From Paeniglutamicibacter antarcticus (GTDB lineage: Bacteria; Actinomycetota; Actinomycetes; Actinomycetales; Micrococcaceae): DNA of 64,000 nt. Position numbers and translations under genes: made by a program. The stretch lies in contig NZ_CZJT01000106.1 of the NCBI RefSeq assembly GCF_900010755.1, forward strand, positions 140,339 through 204,338, in the 5' to 3' direction. Position 1 is the stretch's first letter. Each line of letters begins with the position of its first letter. The notes below the pieces were generated by a model that saw only the letters and a program-made list of their open reading frames with translations, was not told the origin of the DNA and searched no databases. Shown here piece by piece: positions 59,606 to 64,000 of this stretch.

Positions 59606-60124
59606 CTACTTGATCATTGCCCCTTCGGGAGCTGCCAAGTACCAAACACTGTTGACGCCCTGTCCCAGGATGTCCCCGGCCTTGGTGTCCTGGGCAAAGT
59701 AGTACAGAGGCATGCCTTCGAGGGTCAGCTGCAGCTTCCCGTCGGGGCTGGTGATGGTGCCGACCTTGCCGGTGACCCCCTCAACCACGGGCGTGGAGCT
59801 GCTCGCCACGGCGATGGGCCAGGCCTTGAGGCACCCTTCGGTGCAGGCGCTGACCTTGGTGTCCTTGGTGTCCTTCGTGAAGTAGTAGAGGCTCATCCCC
59901 TTGCCGTCCACGACGATGGTTCCCTTGGCCGAGTCCCCGGTCTTCAAATCAGCGGTCGCCGCCGCCGGGCTTGACGGTGCCGTGCTGGTGGTTGCTTCCG
60001 TCGAGGCAGCCGGTGACGTGGAGGTGGCGGCGGGGGTGTTTGAGGCACATCCCGAGAGAAGTACTGCGGCTCCGATCATGAGCGCAGCTGATCCGGCAAA
60101 GACCTTGCTTTGGTGCAGTTTCAT
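59606..60124 (-). CDS. Lipoprotein with conserved YxxxD repeats (Lipoprotein_15 / COG4315)
   Basis: 172 residues. Lipobox LSGC (Cys at about 26), a Ser/Thr/Ala-rich linker of about 45 residues, then two COG4315 repeats: MSLYYFTKDTKDT with the CTEGCLKAWP motif, and MPLYYFAQDTKAGDILGQGV. The two cysteines in CTEGC could form a disulfide. Function of the family is not established. It is divergent from an ECF sigma gene, and its promoter (TGAACC-N16-CGTC on the minus strand) matches the sigma gene's own, so it is a probable target of that sigma factor. Confidence 0.88.
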   Translation of the reverse strand: MKLHQSKVFAGSAALMIGAAVLLSGCASNTPAATSTSPAASTEATTSTAPSSPAAATADLKTGDSAKGTIVVDGKGMSLYYFTKDTKDTKVSACTEGCLKAWPIAVASSSTPVVEGVTGKVGTITSPDGKLQLTLEGMPLYYFAQDTKAGDILGQGVNSVWYLAAPEGAMIK

Positions 60125-60217
60125 GGTGGTACTCCCTCAACATCGGGTCGCGGAGGCCGGTTTCTTCCCACGACGGGTGCCATGGGGGTGTTTGGGGTTG
60201 GGCCTCCTGACAGGTAA

Positions 60218-60243
60218 GACGCACCAACGGATCATCCGGTTCA
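60218..60243 (-). promoter_or_regulatory. ECF-type promoter of the lipoprotein gene
   Basis: Read on the minus strand: TGAACC (60243-60238), 16 nt, CGTC (60221-60218), 93 nt before the lipoprotein start. It matches the AAC-N16-CGTC shape of ECF sigma promoters and the plus-strand copy at 60284-60309. Confidence 0.7.
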
Positions 60244-60283
60244 CTGTTTATCCCAACCTTTTTGGGGATACTCGAAAGTGGGT

Positions 60284-60309
60284 TGAACTATTTGTCATCA
60301 GCACGCGTC
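60284..60309 (+). promoter_or_regulatory. ECF-type autoregulated promoter of the sigma/anti-sigma operon
   Basis: TGAACT (60284-60289), 16 nt, CGTC (60306-60309), ending 14 nt before the GTG start. Same arms and spacing as the divergent lipoprotein promoter. Confidence 0.7.
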
Positions 60310-60323
60310 TAAGTGGGTGAAGA

Positions 60324-60857
60324 GTGTCCTCGAATCAAGATGATGGAGCCGGTGTGCCGTTAGATGCACAAGTGGTATCTGAGATTTACCGTGAGCATGG
60401 CCCTGCACTGCGGCGCTTTGTCATGCGGGTGTCCAATGACAAGGATGCAGCCGAAGACATCTTGCAAGAAACAGTCCTCAAGGTTTGGCAAACGGCACCA
60501 CGCATCACCGGGTCGCTGCGCAGTTACCTCTTTGCCACGGCGCGCAACGTACTCATTGACAGGCACCGGCGGGCCTCAGTACGCATTGCCCCCAGCTCGC
60601 TGGGCGATACGGATCCCATTTCATCCAGCGATTCCGGACGTATCGACGAATTATTGGACAGGGTCCTGATGGAGGAAGCCCTGTTGCACTTGTCCGAAGA
60701 GCACCGGCAAGTGGTCCTGCAGTTGCATTATGCAGGGTCCACGGTGGCCCAGGCCGCTGCATATTTGGGCGTACCCGAAGGGACAGTGAAATCGCGGGCG
60801 TACTATGCGGTTCGCGCATTGCGAAGCGTTCTTGAAGAAATGGGGATTGAGCGTTGA
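60324..60857 (+). CDS. ECF-family RNA polymerase sigma factor (SigK/SigL-like)
   Basis: 177 residues from GTG 60324. Region 2 (YREHGPALRRFVMRVSNDKD, AAEDILQETVLKVWQ, LRSYLFATARNVLIDRHRR) and region 4 (LHLSEEHRQVVLQLHYAG, VAQAAAYLGVPEGTVKSRAY) are complete; there is no C-terminal extension. It directs polymerase to extracytoplasmic-stress promoters and is followed by its zinc anti-sigma factor (overlap TTGA). A promoter of matching type lies just upstream, implying autoregulation, and an identical type drives the divergent lipoprotein gene. Confidence 0.93.
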   Translation: MSSNQDDGAGVPLDAQVVSEIYREHGPALRRFVMRVSNDKDAAEDILQETVLKVWQTAPRITGSLRSYLFATARNVLIDRHRRASVRIAPSSLGDTDPISSSDSGRIDELLDRVLMEEALLHLSEEHRQVVLQLHYAGSTVAQAAAYLGVPEGTVKSRAYYAVRALRSVLEEMGIER

Positions 60858-61540
60858 CCGAATTCCATGATCCGCAGGAGGAACACCTGCTTCTGGGCGC
60901 GTACATACTCGGTGGGCTCTCCGCCAGCGAACGCGCTGATTTCGAATTGCATGCGGCCGGTTGCGCCGAATGCCGCGACGAGATAAAAAGTTCCGCGGGA
61001 CTCCCGGCGTTGCTGGGCACCCTGGGCTATGCCGACGCCAGCTACTTGATGGCTGCAAACCCGCCGGCCACCGCGCCGGATGAGTACCCGGAGCTGATGG
61101 TGCGATTGGCCGCCAAGCGCCGCAACGAACGGTTGAAATATGGTGCCTTCGCGCTCGCCGCCGTGGCTGCCGCATTGGTTGCAGGGGTGTTCCTCGCCCC
61201 TACGCTACGCCCTGCCCCGGCACCCGATGCCCGCTTTGCAGCGGCTTCGGAACTCGGACCGCAGGTGGAAGTGGGCATGAATTCCAAGGCCTGGGGAACC
61301 GAACTGAAATTCTCGGGTGCGGGCCTTCCCACCAGCGGCACCCTGTCATTGTGGGTTGTCGACCGCCAGGGCACCGCCGATCAAGCAGGGTCTTGGCAAG
61401 CAACACAGACGGGAACGACAAAGCTCACCGGGGCGGTCCCGACCAAACTCGGAAACATCGCCACGGTCCAATTGCGCGACGTTGATTCAAAGGTCTTGGC
61501 AGTGATGACGCTGCCTGGCGACCCGAGAGCGCGCAGTTAG
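60854..61540 (+). CDS. Zinc-binding anti-sigma factor (RskA-like)
   Basis: 228 residues from TTG 60854, with GGGGA upstream. The N-terminal anti-sigma domain has a zinc motif in FELHAAGCAECRDEI (His-x3-Cys-x2-Cys); one transmembrane helix (AFALAAVAAALVAGVFLAP, about 96-116) separates it from an extracytoplasmic RskA-type domain (about 117-228; WGTELKFSGAGLPTSGTLSL, LWVVDRQGTADQAGSW). It should hold the sigma factor inactive until a cell-surface signal triggers release. Its last 4 nt overlap the end of the convergent DUF4303 gene. Confidence 0.9.
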   Translation: MTEFHDPQEEHLLLGAYILGGLSASERADFELHAAGCAECRDEIKSSAGLPALLGTLGYADASYLMAANPPATAPDEYPELMVRLAAKRRNERLKYGAFALAAVAAALVAGVFLAPTLRPAPAPDARFAAASELGPQVEVGMNSKAWGTELKFSGAGLPTSGTLSLWVVDRQGTADQAGSWQATQTGTTKLTGAVPTKLGNIATVQLRDVDSKVLAVMTLPGDPRARS

Positions 61541-62262
61541 TAGGCCAGTTCGGGGAAATGCTTGGCAAGTTGGTCTTGGGTGAGGCAACGGCGAAGGATC
61601 CTGTCCGCATGCTCCTCATCGGAGAGGTAAACGACAAGATCTGCGTTCCGTCCAACGGCAAGCGATTGCCGCAGGGAATCGGTGACGCGGATCAGCATCT
61701 CGTAATACAGGCGGTTCGTCTCATCCCAGCCATGGTGTTTGGCAACGCTTGTCAGTGCCTGGCTCCACAAATCGCTGGCCGATTCATCAAAGAGTTCGAT
61801 CGAGCACCAGAACCAATCCGGCGGATTCCATTTGGAGGAATAGAAGCCGCCGTCTTCCACGGAGTCCATCGCCTCAAGATCCCTGAGAATCGCATCAATG
61901 TCTTCGTCGTCCCCGTCATCGGGGTCTTCGTCATCATCGTCTTCATCATGGCCGTAAACGCGCCCTAATCCTTCAGCGTCTTCGGCGTCGGGGCGTTCCT
62001 CAAACCCTTCGTCTTCATCGTCATCGAAGTCGTCAACGGGAACCACTTCCTCGTCGTCTTCTTCCTTCTGTTTCCTGGCCAAGGCCTGAAGGGAATTCAG
62101 TGCAAGCACCGGAAGATCAAGGTGGTCGGTTTCATCCGCGCTAACCCCGTCAAGGGCTATTGCATAGAAAACTTCGTTCGGGTGATGCTCAATAATTTCT
62201 TCCGCCTGACGAAGAGCCGACACCCGTATCGCTTCTTCGAGAGCGGTCCAATCTACTCCCAT
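61537..62262 (-). CDS. DUF4303 protein with a long acidic insert
   Basis: 241 residues, soluble. The outer parts match DUF4303: AEEIIEHHPNEVFYAIALDG near the N-terminus, and KWNPPDWFWCSIELFD followed by helices to the end. Residues about 67-124 are an extremely acidic stretch (DDFDDDEDEGFEER, HDEDDDDEDPDDGDDED). The function of DUF4303 is unknown; members occur in some toxin-immunity contexts, but nothing here points to that. It overlaps the anti-sigma gene end-to-end by 4 nt. Confidence 0.8.
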   Translation of the reverse strand: MGVDWTALEEAIRVSALRQAEEIIEHHPNEVFYAIALDGVSADETDHLDLPVLALNSLQALARKQKEEDDEEVVPVDDFDDDEDEGFEERPDAEDAEGLGRVYGHDEDDDDEDPDDGDDEDIDAILRDLEAMDSVEDGGFYSSKWNPPDWFWCSIELFDESASDLWSQALTSVAKHHGWDETNRLYYEMLIRVTDSLRQSLAVGRNADLVVYLSDEEHADRILRRCLTQDQLAKHFPELAY

Positions 62263-62527
62263 AGCCAGACTCTACCCCGGCTTGGCCTGCACCGGAACAG
62301 TCTGGAGCCGGGCGTGCTTTAGAAGCCTGTTTCCAAGGAATTTCGCGTATCCAAACCCAAATTCGCCACAAAAAGTCAATAGATATTCTGTGCTTTCTCT
62401 CGCTTCAAAGTAGCCTTAGGTGCAGTGCCACGAGATCATCGAGACGGCGCAGGTTTTGCGCCACGGAATCCCGGGTGTGAGACACCCCCACCGAAGCATT
62501 CTGACCGCATTTCTCCGAAAGACCAGC

Positions 62528-63877
62528 ATGAATAATTTCCGGAAGCTGCCCAGCGGCGAATCAGTTGTCCAAAACTTGCCGTGGAAGTGGGGAGTGCAGG
62601 GGAAAATATTTATCATCGGCGGACTCGGTTTCATGTTTGATGCCTGGGACGTCACCCTTAACGGAGCCCTGATTCCCTTGGTTTCCGCAGAGTGGGGATT
62701 GGACCGGCCCACCGCCGCATGGCTTGGCACCGCCAACCTGATTGGCATGGCCGTGGGTGCCTTCATGTGGGGCACCATTGCCGACAAAATCGGCCGCAAG
62801 AAGGCCTTCACCTGGACCCTGCTGATCTTCTCGCTCTTCACGGTTGCGGGTGCCATGGCACCGAACTTCGAGTGGTTCGTTGCTTGCAGGTTCCTGGCTG
62901 GCGTGGGACTTGGCGGCTGCATCCCAGTGGACTACGCACTGGTTGGCGAGTTCACCCCTGCCAAGCAACGCGGCAGGGTGCTCACTGCCATGGACGGCTG
63001 GTGGCCGGTGGGCGCCGCACTCTCCTTCTTCATTTCCGGTTGGGTGCAGGCAACCACCGGCAACTGGCGTTTGATCCTTGCTGTCATGGTCCTTCCTGCC
63101 CTTTTGGTCTTCTGGATCCGCAGGTCGGTGCCCGAGTCTCCGTTGTATCTGGTTCGCCAGGGTCAACGCGACGAAGCCTCCAAGGTCATCGATGACCTGG
63201 TGAAACGCACCGGGGCACCGGAGCAGCAATACACGCTTCCCGAACCGGGGAAAGCTCCCAGGCTTTCGGCTGGGTCATGGCTTGAGCAATTGGTGAAAGT
63301 CTGGAAATTCAACCCCAAGATCACCATGGTTGCGTGGGCATTGTTCCTGAGCATCCTCACTGTCTACTACCTGGCACTCACCTGGATGCCTTCGATCCTT
63401 GCCGACTCCGGCATGGCCCAATCAACAGCATTCTTCATGACCGCTGTCATGGCGCTGATGGGGTTGCTTGGCGTGGCGATTGCCGCGCTGCTGGTAGAAC
63501 GCGTGGGGCGCAAATGGCTGCTTGCAGTGACGGGCCCGCTCTCGGCCTTCATCTTGGTGTCGGTTGCTCTCTCGTTGAATGCTTCAAATGTGGCATTGGC
63601 CTGGTTGTTGGCCTTCGGCGTCGTGGTGCAGATCGCGATCCCGGTCCTCTACGCCTACGTTTCGGAGCTGTATCCCACGGAGCTGCGCGGTTCAGGTTTC
63701 GGTTGGGCTTCGTCCTTCAGCCGGTTGGGAGCCGGATTCGGGCCGTTGCTCTTCGCGGCTTGGTGGCCGGTGATCGGGTTGGCCAACCTGTTCCTGATCG
63801 CCGGTGCCCTCGTGTTGGTTGCCGTGATCCTGATGGCATTCTTCGCCCCCGAGACCAAGGGCCGGGCCCTGCTCTAG
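62528..63877 (+). CDS. MFS transporter (SV2/sugar-porter-like)
   Basis: 449 residues with about twelve helices. Features include GGLGFMFDAWDVTLNGALIP in helix 1, GTIADKIGRKKAFTWTLLIF as the loop 2-3 motif, CRFLAGVGLGGCIPVDYALV, and the terminal PETKG signature of sugar-porter-like MFS proteins. Substrate unknown (sugars, organic or aromatic acids are typical). MNNFRKLPSG (62528) is preferred as the start; AAAGA precedes it. An IS630-type element begins immediately after the stop codon, so the natural downstream sequence has been displaced. Confidence 0.88.
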   Translation: MNNFRKLPSGESVVQNLPWKWGVQGKIFIIGGLGFMFDAWDVTLNGALIPLVSAEWGLDRPTAAWLGTANLIGMAVGAFMWGTIADKIGRKKAFTWTLLIFSLFTVAGAMAPNFEWFVACRFLAGVGLGGCIPVDYALVGEFTPAKQRGRVLTAMDGWWPVGAALSFFISGWVQATTGNWRLILAVMVLPALLVFWIRRSVPESPLYLVRQGQRDEASKVIDDLVKRTGAPEQQYTLPEPGKAPRLSAGSWLEQLVKVWKFNPKITMVAWALFLSILTVYYLALTWMPSILADSGMAQSTAFFMTAVMALMGLLGVAIAALLVERVGRKWLLAVTGPLSAFILVSVALSLNASNVALAWLLAFGVVVQIAIPVLYAYVSELYPTELRGSGFGWASSFSRLGAGFGPLLFAAWWPVIGLANLFLIAGALVLVAVILMAFFAPETKGRALL

Positions 63878-63878
63878 T

Positions 63879-64000
63879 ACTGTGTCGTGTCTAATATTCT
63901 GGATATAGGTGACGGAGTTTGATCCGGGCTTCATCCGTGGTGAATTGCCACTTCACGGGCCGGCGGTCGACGTTGACGGACCGTTGCCAATGGGCAAGTT
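63879..64000 (-). mobile_element. IS630-family insertion sequence, right edge of window
   Basis: The element seems to begin within a few bases of the MFS stop codon (…CTAG/TACTGTGTCGTGTC…). IS630/Tc1-type elements duplicate a TA target, and TA occurs at the junction. Only the transposase C-terminal part is inside the window, so the second end and exact borders cannot be seen. Confidence 0.6.
63891..64000 (-). CDS. IS630-family transposase, C-terminal fragment
   Basis: On the minus strand the frame reads LAHWQRSVNVDRRPVKWQF and ends DEARIKLRHLYPEY with TAG at 63893-63891. This Trp/Arg-rich end with TxDARxKLxxLYP is typical of IS630 (DDE) transposases. The gene continues beyond the window, so intactness cannot be judged. 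Confidence 0.75.
   Translation of the reverse strand, partial: LAHWQRSVNVDRRPVKWQFTTDEARIKLRHLYPEY

Overview
This 64 kb window reads as chromosomal DNA of a high-GC actinobacterium, most likely a Micrococcaceae member (Arthrobacter / Paeniglutamicibacter / Glutamicibacter-like). Supporting signs are frequent GTG/TTG starts, several genes with a -10 hexamer only 6-8 nt before the start codon (leaderless pattern), a rhodocoxin-type ferredoxin, a monomeric NADP isocitrate dehydrogenase, a DtxR/IdeR-type iron box, and narL-type two-component systems. Apart from an IS630-type transposase entering at the right edge, no mobile element, tRNA, rRNA or CRISPR array was seen.

Layout. 1-4.7 kb: tail of sdhB, then a leftward group xthA - trpS - 2H phosphoesterase - YihY/BrkB membrane protein. 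4.8-11.7 kb: a 1,560-residue secreted modular protein (dimethylformamidase-like domain, four DUF4082, two Big_5, a Pro-Thr linker) facing a two-gene operon of membrane-anchored extracytoplasmic proteins. 11.9-15.8 kb: GAP-family membrane protein, a NarL-type histidine kinase/regulator pair, a decayed membrane-protein gene and a VOC protein. 16-22.5 kb: a P450 - ferredoxin - ferredoxin reductase operon with a metabolite:H+ symporter, flanked by two related LysR regulators. 22.6-26.4 kb: an FbpABC-type ferric iron importer under an iron box. 26.8-31.3 kb: acyl desaturase, SHOCT protein, a second two-component system and a PepSY lipoprotein.

31.5-45.3 kb is largely one-carbon and methionine metabolism: glyA-folD behind a ZTP riboswitch, purU, metY-metB, and metF-metE behind a SAM-I riboswitch whose downstream hairpin covers the metF Shine-Dalgarno sequence; purH (57.8-59.5 kb) belongs to the same purine/folate theme. 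Among them sit a flavin monooxygenase, a gamma-carbonic-anhydrase-like protein and a Gfo/Idh/MocA oxidoreductase.

45.7-53 kb: an SDR, a dGTPase-like enzyme, and a set (DadA-type dehydrogenase, GntR regulator, BrnQ carrier, OCD/mu-crystallin-type reductase) that shares GTGT-N8-ACAC operator-like dyads and could import and invert D-amino acids. 53-64 kb: icd, a TetR-controlled DHA2 exporter with two TGTCA-N5-TGACA sites, purH, a Lipoprotein_15 gene divergent from an ECF sigma/zinc anti-sigma pair (both promoters match TGAAC[CT]-N16-CGTC), a DUF4303 protein with an acidic insert, an MFS permease and the IS630 end.
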